Shown: positions 36,869 to 45,770 of the stretch, piece after piece | Numbering within the stretch: position 1 is the stretch's first letter | How the letters are laid out: each line of letters opens with the position of its first letter | From: Microbacterium sp. MAH-37 | GTDB taxonomy: Bacteria > Actinomycetota > Actinomycetes > Actinomycetales > Microbacteriaceae | Reading direction: 5' to 3' | Assembly: GCF_009758255.1 (NCBI RefSeq) | Contig: NZ_WSEN01000007.1 | Span: 1-64,000, forward strand | DNA: 64,000 nucleotides | Notes under the pieces: generated by a model | Told to the model about the DNA's origin: nothing | Databases searched by the model: none | Seen by the model: only the letters and a program-made list of their open reading frames with translations | Made by a program: the position numbers and the translations under genes

Positions 36869-37300
36869 ATGGCTGGCGAACGACAGGCACGGCTCGCGGA
36901 CCGCATCCGCGTCATCCTCGCCGAGAGGCTGGAGAAGGGGCTGCGCGACCCGCGCCTCGGCTTCGTGACGATCACGGACGTGCGCGTCTCGGGAGATCTC
37001 CAGCACGCCTCGGTGTTCTACACGGTGCTCGGCACCGAGGAGGAGCGTGTCGCCAGCGGCGCCGCGCTGACCTCGGCGACCGGCATGCTCCGCAGCGAGG
37101 TGGGACGTCAGCTCAGCACCCGTCTGGTGCCGACGCTGGAGTTCATCCCCGATGCACTGCCGGAGACCGCGGACCACATCGGCGCACTGCTGCGCCAGGC
37201 GCAGGAGCGCGATGCCGAGGTGGCCAGGCTCGCGTCCACCGCCACGCACGCCGGCGAGGCCGACCCGTACCGGACCGATGACGAGGACGACGCGTCGTAA
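36869..37300 (+). CDS. rbfA: Ribosome-binding factor A
   Basis: RbfA binds the 30S precursor near the 16S rRNA 5' end and assists late maturation and cold adaptation. The 143-aa protein has the KH-like fold with ARLADRIRVILAERLEKGLRDPRLGFVTITDVRVSGD and the DLQHASVFYTV strand. An acidic C-terminal tail (DDEDDA) follows. GGGGAG precedes the ATG. In most actinobacteria truB follows closely, but here about 8.5 kb of accessory genes intervene. Confidence 0.94.
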   Translation: MAGERQARLADRIRVILAERLEKGLRDPRLGFVTITDVRVSGDLQHASVFYTVLGTEEERVASGAALTSATGMLRSEVGRQLSTRLVPTLEFIPDALPETADHIGALLRQAQERDAEVARLASTATHAGEADPYRTDDEDDAS

Positions 37301-37332
37301 CACGCGGCATACCGGATACCACCGGGCCATGC

Positions 37333-37347
37333 GATTAGTTTGTAATC
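37333..37347. promoter_or_regulatory. AT-rich inverted repeat upstream of the large LuxR gene
   Basis: GATTA (37333-37337) and TAATC (37343-37347) form an inverted repeat with a five-base spacer in an unusually AT-rich stretch. TAACAT (about 37353-37358) follows as a -10 candidate. The repeat is a plausible operator, perhaps for autoregulation. Confidence 0.35.
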
Positions 37348-37395
37348 GGTGCTAACATTTTGCCCACGCGATCAGCGTTGTGATCGGAGGGCGAT

Positions 37396-39405
37396 GTGGC
37401 CACGGTTTTCGCAGTACCCAGGAACGTCCGCGGATCGATGGCGGCGGCGCTTCCGACGCTGAATCGAACGATCGCGCCGCATGTGCACGCGCGGCTCGTC
37501 GCGACCTGCTGCGGGGACGAGGCGATCGCTGCCGAGATCGCGGACGCCCTCACTCCGGAGCAACTCACCGGCCTCAGCGCACTGCCCGACCCGCTGCCTC
37601 TCGTCCCAGGCATCCGATCCCTGGTCGGAGCGGCGCTGGGGCCGTCCGACCTGCGGATCCTGCTGATCGCTGCCGTCTGCGTCGACGATCGCGTCGACGT
37701 GCTGCTCGAGGCCGGCGGCACGACGATGGCGCTGCTGATGGGCTCGGCCGCCAGTTCCGTCCTCTCGCTGGTCGCCGGCCGGTTCTGGTACGCGGATCCG
37801 CGCGTGCGGATCCATGTGCACGAGTCGGCCGGCCTCGCCGCGCGCACTGCCGTGCACCGCGCCCTGCAATCGGTGTACGAGGCACGCGGCGAAGAGGAGC
37901 GTGCGCTGTGGCATCGTGCGCTCGGCTGCATGCAGGGCGACGGCGAGCTCACGCGGCCGCTGCTGCAGCTGTCCGCCCGGGCGCTGGACGCCGGTCAGGC
38001 CGACCGGGCGTACGCGATCGCCCGCGAGGCGGCGAGCCATGCGGATGCCCCGGACGTGGATGCCGCCCGCATCGCGGCCGGACGCGCGGCGCTGAGCGGC
38101 GGCTGGCTCGATGATGCAGTGGCCTGGCTGACCCCGGTCATGGCCGGGGCCCACCCGGACGCATCCGCGGCGCGCGCGCTGTCGATCGCGACGATGCTGC
38201 GCTACGGAGCCGCACCCTCGGTGGTCGAGGACGAGCGGGATGCGGTCGACCGCGACCTTCTCGCCGGAATCTGGTCGGGCGTCGACGTCTCGCCGGCCGA
38301 GGATGTCGACCCGATCGAGGCGCCGCTGCGCGCCGCCCTGCGAGCCGCGCTCGGAGGCGACGTCGCGGAGGGACTCCGGATCCTCGCCGTCGCCACGGCG
38401 CCGCAGCCCGCGAATGCGGATGCCAGTGCGCTCGGCGTCGCGCACAGCCCCCTGCTGCGCGCGCATCGCGAGGTGCTGGCGGCGCTGCTGCGCACCTGGG
38501 AGGGTGAGCTCGGCGAAGCCCGCGCCGCACTGCAGCGCGCGGCGTCCGCGGTGCCCCTTGCGCTGCCGTTCTGCGGGCTCGCCATCCGTCTCGCGCGGCG
38601 GCTGGAGCTGGCCTGCGACGGCCGCAGCGGCGAGCTCTCGGCAGCCCTCGAGGCCGTTTCGCCCCTGCCGCGCGTGCAGGCGCGCCCGGTGGAGCGGGCG
38701 ATCGCCGCCTACCTCTCCGGACGCAGCGACGAGGCATCCGTGCACCTGCGCATCTGGGCCGAGCGGACGCCGCAGGGGATCGGGATCGGGCTGCCTGGCA
38801 TCGACGAGGTCGGCCCGCTGGAGGTGCCGGCGCAGGTCCAGCCGCCGGATGCCGCTCACGCCGGCGCCCTGCGCCGGCAGATCCGCGCCGTCGGGGTCGG
38901 TGCCTCAGGCACGGTGCTGGACGACCTCGCCGAGGAGGCGCGATCGATCCGCTCGCCGTTCGAGCGGGGCAGGACCGAAGCGCTGCTGGGCATCACCTTC
39001 CTGACCAGAGGCGACGCCGCCTCCGCGACGCGGCACCTGCAGGCAGCCATCGGCATGCTCTCCGATGCGGGAGCCGACGCGTGGCGCTGCGCGGTGGAGG
39101 CACGGCTCGCCAGGCTGGGGGAGCTGCCCGTCATCGACGTGCGCACCCCGACCACGCCGATCCAGATCTGCGCGAGCGATCCGCTCGGCGTGTGCCGTTC
39201 GGCGTGGCAGCCGATGCTGACCGCGCGCGAACTGGAGATCGCCATGCTCATTGCCGAGGGGGCGAGCAACCGCGACATCGCGGAGCGGCTGCACCTGTCC
39301 GTGCGCACGGTCGAGGTCCATGCCGGCCGGGTGTTCCGCAAGTTCGACGTGCGCAGCCGAGGCGAGCTGACTGCTCTCGCGCATCGGACCAACCAGCACG
39401 GCTGA
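37396..39405 (+). CDS. Large LuxR-family transcriptional regulator
   Basis: The 669-aa protein has a LuxR/GerE HTH at the very C-terminus (LTARELEIAMLIAEGASNRDIAERLHLSVRTVEVHAGRVFRKF). The preceding about 580 residues are helical and Ala-rich, resembling the TPR-like body of large LuxR regulators. I see no Walker A motif, so it is not a full LAL/MalT-type ATPase; the N-terminal NTPase part is missing or degenerate. GGAGG lies five bases before the GTG. It stands immediately upstream of two secreted chitinases on the same strand and is an obvious candidate for their regulator, but no binding site proves this. Confidence 0.78.
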   Translation: MATVFAVPRNVRGSMAAALPTLNRTIAPHVHARLVATCCGDEAIAAEIADALTPEQLTGLSALPDPLPLVPGIRSLVGAALGPSDLRILLIAAVCVDDRVDVLLEAGGTTMALLMGSAASSVLSLVAGRFWYADPRVRIHVHESAGLAARTAVHRALQSVYEARGEEERALWHRALGCMQGDGELTRPLLQLSARALDAGQADRAYAIAREAASHADAPDVDAARIAAGRAALSGGWLDDAVAWLTPVMAGAHPDASAARALSIATMLRYGAAPSVVEDERDAVDRDLLAGIWSGVDVSPAEDVDPIEAPLRAALRAALGGDVAEGLRILAVATAPQPANADASALGVAHSPLLRAHREVLAALLRTWEGELGEARAALQRAASAVPLALPFCGLAIRLARRLELACDGRSGELSAALEAVSPLPRVQARPVERAIAAYLSGRSDEASVHLRIWAERTPQGIGIGLPGIDEVGPLEVPAQVQPPDAAHAGALRRQIRAVGVGASGTVLDDLAEEARSIRSPFERGRTEALLGITFLTRGDAASATRHLQAAIGMLSDAGADAWRCAVEARLARLGELPVIDVRTPTTPIQICASDPLGVCRSAWQPMLTARELEIAMLIAEGASNRDIAERLHLSVRTVEVHAGRVFRKFDVRSRGELTALAHRTNQHG

Positions 39406-39422
39406 CGGTTCCTCCGGGGTAT

Positions 39423-39433
39423 GTGGAAACCAC
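39423..39433. promoter_or_regulatory. Inverted repeat in the first chitinase promoter region
   Basis: GTGGAAACCAC is an inverted repeat (GTGG/CCAC, three-base spacer) with a further GTGG nearby. It lies about 85 bp before the chitinase ATG. A TAGCGT box around 39462 could be the -10. No DasR-type site is visible. Confidence 0.3.
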
Positions 39434-39516
39434 GGATGTGGAGCTCCTGCCCGCGCCGATAGCGTCGGGCCAGCCCGGATCCCGGGCCTGCTGTCCGTTC
39501 GGAGAACAGGAGCCCC

Positions 39517-42093
39517 ATGCACACACGTCGATCCTCGTTCCGGCTGCGCGCCGGAGCGGTCATCAGCGCCGCGGTGGTGATCGCGGGCTTCGCGGTCGCC
39601 TCGAACGCGGTCGCCACCGCTGCGGAACCCTGTCAGACGCCGTGGGCGGCCGCCACTGCCTACACCGGCGGCACCCAGGTGTCGTACAGCGGCGCGAACT
39701 ACCGGGCGAAGTGGTGGACGCAGGGCGAGACCCCCGGCGCCGGAGCCTGGGGCGCCTGGGAGAGCCTCGGCGCCTGCGGCGGCTCGACTCCGGACCCGGA
39801 GCCGACACCCACGCCCGATCCGACCCACACACCGGACCCCACTCCCACCCCCGACCCGACTCCGACGACGGAGCCGGGCACCCCGTGGACGTCGAACCCC
39901 GATGAGAAGTGCCGCCCGGACGGCCTGTACCAGACGCCCGGTGTCGACGTCCCGTACTGCACGGTGTACGACCAGGCCGGGCGCGAGAAGCTCCCGAACG
40001 GCCTCGAGAACCGCGTGATCGGCTACTTCACCAGCTGGCGCACGGGCAAGAACGGGCAGCCGAGCTACCTGGCATCCGACATCCCCTGGACGAAGCTCAG
40101 CCACATCAACTACGCCTTCGCGCACATCGGTGGCGACGGCAAGGTGTCGGTGAACCAGGATGCGGCCGGCAACCCCGCCACGGACATGACCTGGCCCGGC
40201 CAGGCAGATGCCGAGATGGATCCGGCGTACTCGTACACCGGTCACTTCAACCTGCTGAACAAGTACAAGAAGCAGAATCCGGGCGTGAAGGCGCTGGTGT
40301 CGGTGGGCGGCTGGGCCGAGACCGGCGGTCACTTCGACGCCGACGGCAACCGCGTCGCCGACGGCGGCTTCTACACGCTGACCGACTCGCAGGCGAAGAT
40401 CGACGCCTTCGCCGACTCCGCCGTGCAGTTCATCCGCACCTACGGCTTCGACGGGGTCGACATCGACTACGAATACGCCAACAGCAACGGCAAGGCCGGA
40501 AGCCCCGACGACTTCGCGTTCTCGGAGCCGCGTCGTGCGAAGCTCTGGGCCGGCTACCAGTCGCTCATGAAGACGCTCCGCGAGAAGCTCGACCGCGCAG
40601 CGGCCGTTGACGGCAAGCACTACATGCTGACCGTCGCCGCACCGGCATCCGGCTGGCTGCTGCGCGGCGCGGAGGCGCACCAGATCCTGCAGTACCTCGA
40701 CTACGTGAACATCATGAGCTACGACCTGCACGGGTCCTGGAACGACTACGTGGGCGGCAACGGCGCGCTGTACGACGACGGCAAGGACCCCGAACTGGCA
40801 GCCGGCGGCGTCTACAACGCGTACAGCAACATCGGCTATCTCAACACCGACTGGGCGTACCACTACTTCCGCGGCGCCATGCCGGCCGGCCGGATCAACG
40901 TGGGCGTGCCGTTCTACACCCGTGGCTGGGACGGCGTGCAGGGCGGAACCGACGGACTGTACGGCTCGGCACCGCTCGCCGACCAGACGAAGTGCCCCGC
41001 AGGAACCGGTCCGTCGCTCGGCGGCACCTCCGAGTGCGGTGCGGGCGCCGTGGGCATCAACAACCTGTGGCACGACCTCGACAAGTCCGGCGGCGAGGTC
41101 GGCGCGGGCGCGAACCCGATCTGGCACGTGCTGAATCTCGAGAAGGGCGTGGTCGGCGACTACGCCGCCTCGTACGGAGCGCCGACGACGATCACCGGCA
41201 CCTACACCCGCCACTTCGACCAGACCACGAAGGTGGAGTGGTGGTGGAACGCGCAGACGAGGACGTTCCTCTCCGGTGACGCGGATCAGGCGATCGCGGC
41301 CAAGGCCGACTACGTCGCTGACAACGGCATCGGCGGAGTGATGATCTGGGAGCTGGCCGGTGACTACGGCTACAACCAGGCCAAGGGCCAGTACGAGATG
41401 GGCGAGACGCTGATCGACATCATCCACGATCGCCTCGCGGCGTCGACGCCGTACGGTGCGACGAAGGCGAACGTCGCGATGCCGACCAAGGCCCTCGACC
41501 TGCGGGTCGGGTACAGCGACTTCGCGCTCGGCGACAACAACTATCCGATCAATCCCAAGGTGACCTTCACCAACAACGGCAAGACCGCCATCCCGGCGGG
41601 CGCGACGATCACGTTCGACACCGGCACCAGCGACACCGGCGCCATGGGAGAGCAGAACGGATGGGGGCTGACCAAGGTCTCCAGCGACCACACCGGCAGC
41701 AACGTCGGCGGTCTGAAGGGCGACTTCCACACGTACTCGCTGAAGGTGCCCGCGGGCGGCATCCCGGCGGGCGGCTCGGCATGGACGAAGCTCAGCTGGC
41801 GACTGCCGATGGCGCAGATCTCGAACCTGCGCGTGACGATCGGCGCCGAGACCTATTCGACGCTGCACGACCTGACGCGCGGTGCGACCCTCGTCGAGCC
41901 GAGCAGCGGAACCGGCGGGGGATCGGACGGCGGCGGCACCGGCACCTGCACTGCGCCGGCCTGGAGTGCCACCTCGGTCTATACCGGCGGCCAGAAGGTC
42001 GGCTACGACGGCTCCGAGTACACCGCCAAGTGGTGGACGCAGGGCGACAAGCCCGGCACCGCCTCGGTCTGGGGCGACGGCGTCCGCTGCTGA
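39517..42093 (+). CDS. Secreted GH18 chitinase with two chitin-binding modules
   Basis: This 858-aa extracellular enzyme hydrolyses beta-1,4-GlcNAc chains. In order it has a signal peptide (cleavage near VATAAEP), a CBM5/12 module (residues about 36-86, with YRAKWWTQGETPG), and a Pro/Thr/Asp linker of PTPDPT repeats. The GH18 barrel spans about 155-640, with the catalytic motif DGVDIDYE and acid Glu at residue 319. A chitinase C-terminal beta domain (about 645-800) and a second CBM5/12 (TAKWWTQGDKPG) end at the last residue. The large insertion in the barrel suggests a processive, ChiA-like subfamily. AGGAGCC precedes the ATG. Confidence 0.93.
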   Translation: MHTRRSSFRLRAGAVISAAVVIAGFAVASNAVATAAEPCQTPWAAATAYTGGTQVSYSGANYRAKWWTQGETPGAGAWGAWESLGACGGSTPDPEPTPTPDPTHTPDPTPTPDPTPTTEPGTPWTSNPDEKCRPDGLYQTPGVDVPYCTVYDQAGREKLPNGLENRVIGYFTSWRTGKNGQPSYLASDIPWTKLSHINYAFAHIGGDGKVSVNQDAAGNPATDMTWPGQADAEMDPAYSYTGHFNLLNKYKKQNPGVKALVSVGGWAETGGHFDADGNRVADGGFYTLTDSQAKIDAFADSAVQFIRTYGFDGVDIDYEYANSNGKAGSPDDFAFSEPRRAKLWAGYQSLMKTLREKLDRAAAVDGKHYMLTVAAPASGWLLRGAEAHQILQYLDYVNIMSYDLHGSWNDYVGGNGALYDDGKDPELAAGGVYNAYSNIGYLNTDWAYHYFRGAMPAGRINVGVPFYTRGWDGVQGGTDGLYGSAPLADQTKCPAGTGPSLGGTSECGAGAVGINNLWHDLDKSGGEVGAGANPIWHVLNLEKGVVGDYAASYGAPTTITGTYTRHFDQTTKVEWWWNAQTRTFLSGDADQAIAAKADYVADNGIGGVMIWELAGDYGYNQAKGQYEMGETLIDIIHDRLAASTPYGATKANVAMPTKALDLRVGYSDFALGDNNYPINPKVTFTNNGKTAIPAGATITFDTGTSDTGAMGEQNGWGLTKVSSDHTGSNVGGLKGDFHTYSLKVPAGGIPAGGSAWTKLSWRLPMAQISNLRVTIGAETYSTLHDLTRGATLVEPSSGTGGGSDGGGTGTCTAPAWSATSVYTGGQKVGYDGSEYTAKWWTQGDKPGTASVWGDGVRC

Positions 42094-42117
42094 GACGGCG
42101 TCACCCGCTGAGTCCCC

Positions 42118-42146
42118 GGGCGGCGCGATCCCTCCTCGCGCCGCCC
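42118..42146 (+). terminator. Hairpin between the two chitinase genes
   Basis: GGGCGGCGCG (42118-42127) and CGCGCCGCCC (42137-42146) form a perfect 10-bp stem with a nine-base loop. No T run follows. A second 8-bp hairpin (GCGGATGC/GCATCCGC, 42180-42198) lies just before the second chitinase's ribosome-binding site. Confidence 0.6.
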
Positions 42147-42217
42147 TGAACAGCCGTCCCGCACATCGCGGGGCGAACCGCGGATGCCCGGCATCCGCCG
42201 AAACAGGAAGAGAAGGT

Positions 42218-44074
42218 ATGAAGAAGACCAGATCACCCCGGCGCGGCATCGTCGCAGCGCTCGCGGGCGTAGCGGCCGCAGCGACGCTGGCCGCGGCCTT
42301 CGCGGTGCCGGCTGCAGCGGCCACACCCGCCGAGACCACATCGGCGAGCGAGACCGGCAACGTCAACGGCTACCGCAACGTCGGCTACTTCGCCCAGTGG
42401 GGCGTGTACGGCCGCAACTTCAAAGTGAAGCAGCTCGACACCTCCGGCGCCGCCGACGACCTCACCCACATCAACTACTCGTTCGGCAACATCCACTATC
42501 AGACGTTGAAGTGCTTCATCGCGAACAAGGCGCAGGGCGAGGGGCCGAACGGCTCCGACGGCGCCGGGGACGCCTGGGCCGACTTCGGCATGAGCTACGA
42601 CGCCGCCTCGTCGGTCTCCGGCAAGGCCGACACCTGGGACCAGCCGCTCGCGGGCTCGTTCAATCAGCTCAAGCAGCTCAAGGCGAAGCATCCGAACCTC
42701 AAGGTTATGATCTCGCTCGGCGGGTGGACCTGGTCGAAGAACTTCTCCAAGGCCGCGGCGACGGATGCATCGCGCAAGGCGCTGGTGTCCAGCTGCATCG
42801 ACCTGTACATCAAGGGCAACCTGCCGGTGATCGACGGGCGCGGTGGCGCGGGTGCCGCGGCGGGCGTGTTCGACGGCATCGACATCGACTGGGAGTGGCC
42901 GGGCAGCCAGAACGGCAACGTCGGGAACTACGTCGACGAGGTGAACGACAAGGCGAACTTCAAGGCGCTGCTGAAGGAGTTCCGCACCCAGCTCGACGCC
43001 TACGGCGCCACCAGCGGCAAGAAGTACCTGTTGTCGGCATTCCTGCCGGCCAACCCCTCGGACATCACCGCGGGCGGCTGGAACGATCCGGAGAACTTCC
43101 AGGCGCTCGACTACGGCAACGTACAGGGCTACGACCTGCACGGCGCATGGGACCCGGCGCTGACCGGGCACCAGGCGAACCTCTTCGACGATCCGAAGGA
43201 CACTCGCGCGGAGAACCGCCGGTTCAGTGCCGACAAGGCCGTGCAGATGTACCTGAAGGCCGGTATCGACCCGAAGCAGCTCGGCCTGGGCATGGCCGCC
43301 TACGGCCGCGGCTGGAAGGGCGTCGCCTCCGCTGAGCCGTGGAACACGGCGACCGGCGCCGCCCCCGGCACGTGGGAGGCCGGCAACGAGGACTACGACA
43401 AGCTGAAGACCCTCGGCACGGAGTACTACGACGCCGCGACCGCCTCGGCCTGGCGCTACAACGGCGACCAGTGGTGGAGCTACGACAACACGCAGTCCAT
43501 CGAGCGCAAGGCGCAGTACGTGCTCGACCTCGGCCTCGGCGGAGGCATGTTCTGGGAGCTCGACGGCGACCGCAACGGCGAGCTGATCGGCGCCTACGCC
43601 GACAAGCTGCGCACCGGCACGCCCGGCGACGGCGACACCCCCGGCAACGGCGGCACGGATCCCGGCACCGACCCCGGCACCGACCCCGGCACGGACCCGG
43701 GAACCGGCGAGTGCGCGGCTGCGGCCTGGTCCGCCACCGCCGTCTATACCGGCGGTGCGAAGGTGAGCTTCGAGGGCGCCGAGTACACCGCGAAGTGGTG
43801 GACGCAGGGGGACAGTCCCGGCAGCAACGCCGTATGGGAGAAGGTCGGCAGCTGCACCACCGATCCCGGCACCGACCCGGGAACCGATCCCGGCACGGAT
43901 CCCGGCACCGACCCCGGCACGTGCGCCGCGGCATGGAGCGCCGGAACCGCGTACCCCGGCGGCTCGACCGTGAGCCACCAGGGGTCCGAATACAAGGCGA
44001 AGTGGTGGACGCAGGGCGAGACCCCCGGCGCATCCCCGTGGGGTGCGTGGGAGCTCGTCGCCGCCTGCAGCTGA
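42218..44074 (+). CDS. Secreted GH18 chitinase with tandem C-terminal chitin-binding modules
   Basis: This 618-aa extracellular chitinase has a signal peptide (basic MKKTRSPRRG, cleavage near VPAAAATP). A GH18 domain spans about residues 45-460, starting YRNVGYFAQWGVYGRNF, with catalytic DGIDIDWE and acid Glu at residue 226. MISLGGWTWSKNF and the terminal GGGMFWELDGD are also family-typical. Two CBM5/12 modules follow (EYTAKWWTQGDSPG and EYKAKWWTQGETPG), separated by GTDPGT repeat linkers. Architecture and sequence differ from the preceding chitinase, so the pair is not a recent duplication and probably acts in complement. AGGAAGAGAAGG precedes the ATG at 42218. Confidence 0.93.
   Translation: MKKTRSPRRGIVAALAGVAAAATLAAAFAVPAAAATPAETTSASETGNVNGYRNVGYFAQWGVYGRNFKVKQLDTSGAADDLTHINYSFGNIHYQTLKCFIANKAQGEGPNGSDGAGDAWADFGMSYDAASSVSGKADTWDQPLAGSFNQLKQLKAKHPNLKVMISLGGWTWSKNFSKAAATDASRKALVSSCIDLYIKGNLPVIDGRGGAGAAAGVFDGIDIDWEWPGSQNGNVGNYVDEVNDKANFKALLKEFRTQLDAYGATSGKKYLLSAFLPANPSDITAGGWNDPENFQALDYGNVQGYDLHGAWDPALTGHQANLFDDPKDTRAENRRFSADKAVQMYLKAGIDPKQLGLGMAAYGRGWKGVASAEPWNTATGAAPGTWEAGNEDYDKLKTLGTEYYDAATASAWRYNGDQWWSYDNTQSIERKAQYVLDLGLGGGMFWELDGDRNGELIGAYADKLRTGTPGDGDTPGNGGTDPGTDPGTDPGTDPGTGECAAAAWSATAVYTGGAKVSFEGAEYTAKWWTQGDSPGSNAVWEKVGSCTTDPGTDPGTDPGTDPGTDPGTCAAAWSAGTAYPGGSTVSHQGSEYKAKWWTQGETPGASPWGAWELVAACS
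43650..43925 (+). repeat. GTDPGT-encoding repeat linkers
   Basis: Two stretches (about 43650-43705 and 43858-43922) consist of roughly 12-base units alternating GGCACCGACCCC, GGCACGGATCCC and GGAACCGATCCC, encoding Gly-Thr-Asp-Pro. The synonymous variation keeps the amino acids while breaking perfect DNA identity. They flank the first C-terminal CBM5/12 module and could mediate its gain or loss by recombination. Confidence 0.75.
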
Positions 44075-44110
44075 TTCGCATCGCCTGACGCCGCGCAGCG
44101 GCGTGCGGAC

Positions 44111-44137
44111 GCCCCGGGGATTCGGGTTCCCCGGGGC
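44111..44137. terminator. Bidirectional hairpin between chitinase and mutY
   Basis: GCCCCGGGGA (44111-44120) pairs with TCCCCGGGGC (44128-44137) over 10 bp with a seven-base loop. It lies between the convergent chitinase and mutY genes and can serve both strands, though no T tract is present. Confidence 0.65.
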
Positions 44138-44147
44138 ATCCGTGCGT

Positions 44148-45047
44148 TCAACGGGGGAGCAGCAGGTGGCCGTCCAGTGCCTCGATGAGGCCGTCGGCGA
44201 TCAGCGAGTCGATCGCCCGGTCGCGCTGGGCTCGATCGGGCCAGTCCGCGAGCACCTCATCCGCCGGCATCCGGTGGTCCGGCGCGTGGCGGAGCGCGCG
44301 CAGGATGCCGCCCCTGGCCTGCCGGTCCGAGCCCTCGTAGCGCGCCTGCCGGCGCCGCTTGTCGCCGGTGTCGGGACGACCGGCGGCGAACCACGCGCAG
44401 GATGCCGCGATCGGGCAGACCTCGCAGCGCGGGGAGCGGGCCGTGCAGACGACCGCGCCGAGCTCCATCGCGGCGGCATTGAACACCGCAGCATCCGTGT
44501 CGTCATCCGGAAGGAGAGCTGACATGCGCGCCAGGTCGGATCGCGCCGGCGGCGCGGGCTGGGAGCGGCCGTCCACGGCCCTCGCGATCACCCGTCGGGT
44601 GTTGGTGTCGACCACCGGATGCCGGTCCCCGTAGCTGAACACCGCCACGGCGCGGGCCGTGTAGTCGCCGATTCCGGAGAGCGCGAGCAGCGCGTCGACA
44701 TCGCGCGGGACGACGCCGCCGTGTCTTTCTACGACCTCGATCGCGGCACGATGCAGCCAGAGCGCGCGCCGCGGATAGCCGAGGTTCGCCCACTGGTGCA
44801 CGACCTCCGCGGGCGTCGCCGACGCCTGCGCGGCGGGCGTGGGCCAGCGATCCAGCCACGCCTCCAGGTGCGGGATGACGCGGGTGACGGGCGTCTGCTG
44901 CAGCATGAACTCGCTGACCAGGGTGCCCCAGGCGCCATAACGATCCGAGAACTCCGGCCGTCGCCAGGGGAGATCCCGGGCCTCTTGTGCGTACCATTCC
45001 AGCAGAGCTGGGCGCCACGCGGCGGGGGGAATCGCGGGCGTGGGCAT
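44148..45047 (-). CDS. mutY: A/G-specific adenine glycosylase
   Basis: MutY removes adenine mispaired with 8-oxoguanine. The 299-aa protein has LPWRRPEFSDRYGAWGTLVSEFMLQQT, the helix-hairpin-helix LSGIGDYTARAVAVFSYG with the catalytic Asp of HPVVDTN, and a [4Fe-4S] loop of the exact Cx6Cx2Cx5C spacing (CTARSPRCEVCPIAASC). The C-terminal NUDIX-like domain of E. coli MutY is missing and only about 80 residues follow the cluster, a form seen in many actinobacteria. TAGGCT lies six bases before the ATG, suggesting a leaderless start. Confidence 0.95.
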   Translation of the reverse strand: MPTPAIPPAAWRPALLEWYAQEARDLPWRRPEFSDRYGAWGTLVSEFMLQQTPVTRVIPHLEAWLDRWPTPAAQASATPAEVVHQWANLGYPRRALWLHRAAIEVVERHGGVVPRDVDALLALSGIGDYTARAVAVFSYGDRHPVVDTNTRRVIARAVDGRSQPAPPARSDLARMSALLPDDDTDAAVFNAAAMELGAVVCTARSPRCEVCPIAASCAWFAAGRPDTGDKRRRQARYEGSDRQARGGILRALRHAPDHRMPADEVLADWPDRAQRDRAIDSLIADGLIEALDGHLLLPR

Positions 45048-45091
45048 CCAGCCAGCCTATCGAGCGGAACGGATGTGACGGAGGGCGACCG

Positions 45092-45751
45092 ATGACCAGG
45101 ATGATGGGAGAGCGCGCGACGGCGACGCTGGGCGCGATGACACTGGCGGTGATCCTGGCAGGATGCGGGACGCCGACGCCCACGAGCAGCACTGCGCCGC
45201 CTCCCACGTCGGTGCAGTCGCCGACCCCGACGCCGATCGAGACAGAGCACACGAACCCGGAAGCCGATCCGGCCGACCCGACCACGTGGACGATCACGGC
45301 GGAGGGCATGGGACCCGTGCAGCTGGACGAGCTCTTCGCCGACGCGGTCGCGGGCGTGCCCACCTGGACCGTCGACGAGAACTGCACCTGGGCGGCGTTC
45401 TGGAACGACCAGGAGACCGGTGTCACCGCGTACTTCGCGCGGGACAGCGAGGTGAGCGACGGGAATGTCACGACGATCGACGTCGCGTCCACGACCGACA
45501 CGGTGCAGCCGCAGGACGGCCCGCGCACCGCCGACGGGCTCGGTGTCGGCTCCACACGCGACGATGTGCTCGCAGCCCACCCGGACGCGGTCGAGCAGAA
45601 GCCGACCATCGGAGACGGGGCACTGCTGCGTGTGGGACCCGCGGGTGAGGGGCAGGGGGCGATCTTCTTCTCGTTCCGTGCGGGGGAGGACACCGTCAGC
45701 GCGGTGACCGTCACCGCAAGAGAGGAACCGCCGTACGAGGTCTGCGGCTGA
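45092..45751 (+). CDS. Lipoprotein of unknown function
   Basis: The 219-aa product starts MTRMMGERATATLGAMTLAV and has a lipobox LAGC with Cys about residue 25, followed by a Thr/Pro/Ser-rich tether. The mature domain (about 130 residues) has repeated beta-strand patterns, one internal Cys (ENCTWAAFWND) and a C-terminal Cys (YEVCG) that may pair. I do not recognise the family. GGAGG precedes the ATG at 45092. It diverges from mutY and precedes truB, which has its own promoter. Confidence 0.7.
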   Translation: MTRMMGERATATLGAMTLAVILAGCGTPTPTSSTAPPPTSVQSPTPTPIETEHTNPEADPADPTTWTITAEGMGPVQLDELFADAVAGVPTWTVDENCTWAAFWNDQETGVTAYFARDSEVSDGNVTTIDVASTTDTVQPQDGPRTADGLGVGSTRDDVLAAHPDAVEQKPTIGDGALLRVGPAGEGQGAIFFSFRAGEDTVSAVTVTAREEPPYEVCG

Positions 45752-45770
45752 CACGCCCTAGGCTTGAGGG

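Noticed and set aside
38905..42366. A minus-strand frame of over 1100 codons across the LuxR and chitinase genes
   Set aside because: Low-complexity Val/Arg/Gly/Ala translation with no motif. The plus strand encodes a certain chitinase.
43650..43925. Short regular repeats that at first resemble a CRISPR array
   Set aside because: They are coding, in frame, encode Gly-Thr-Asp-Pro linkers and have no unique spacers.
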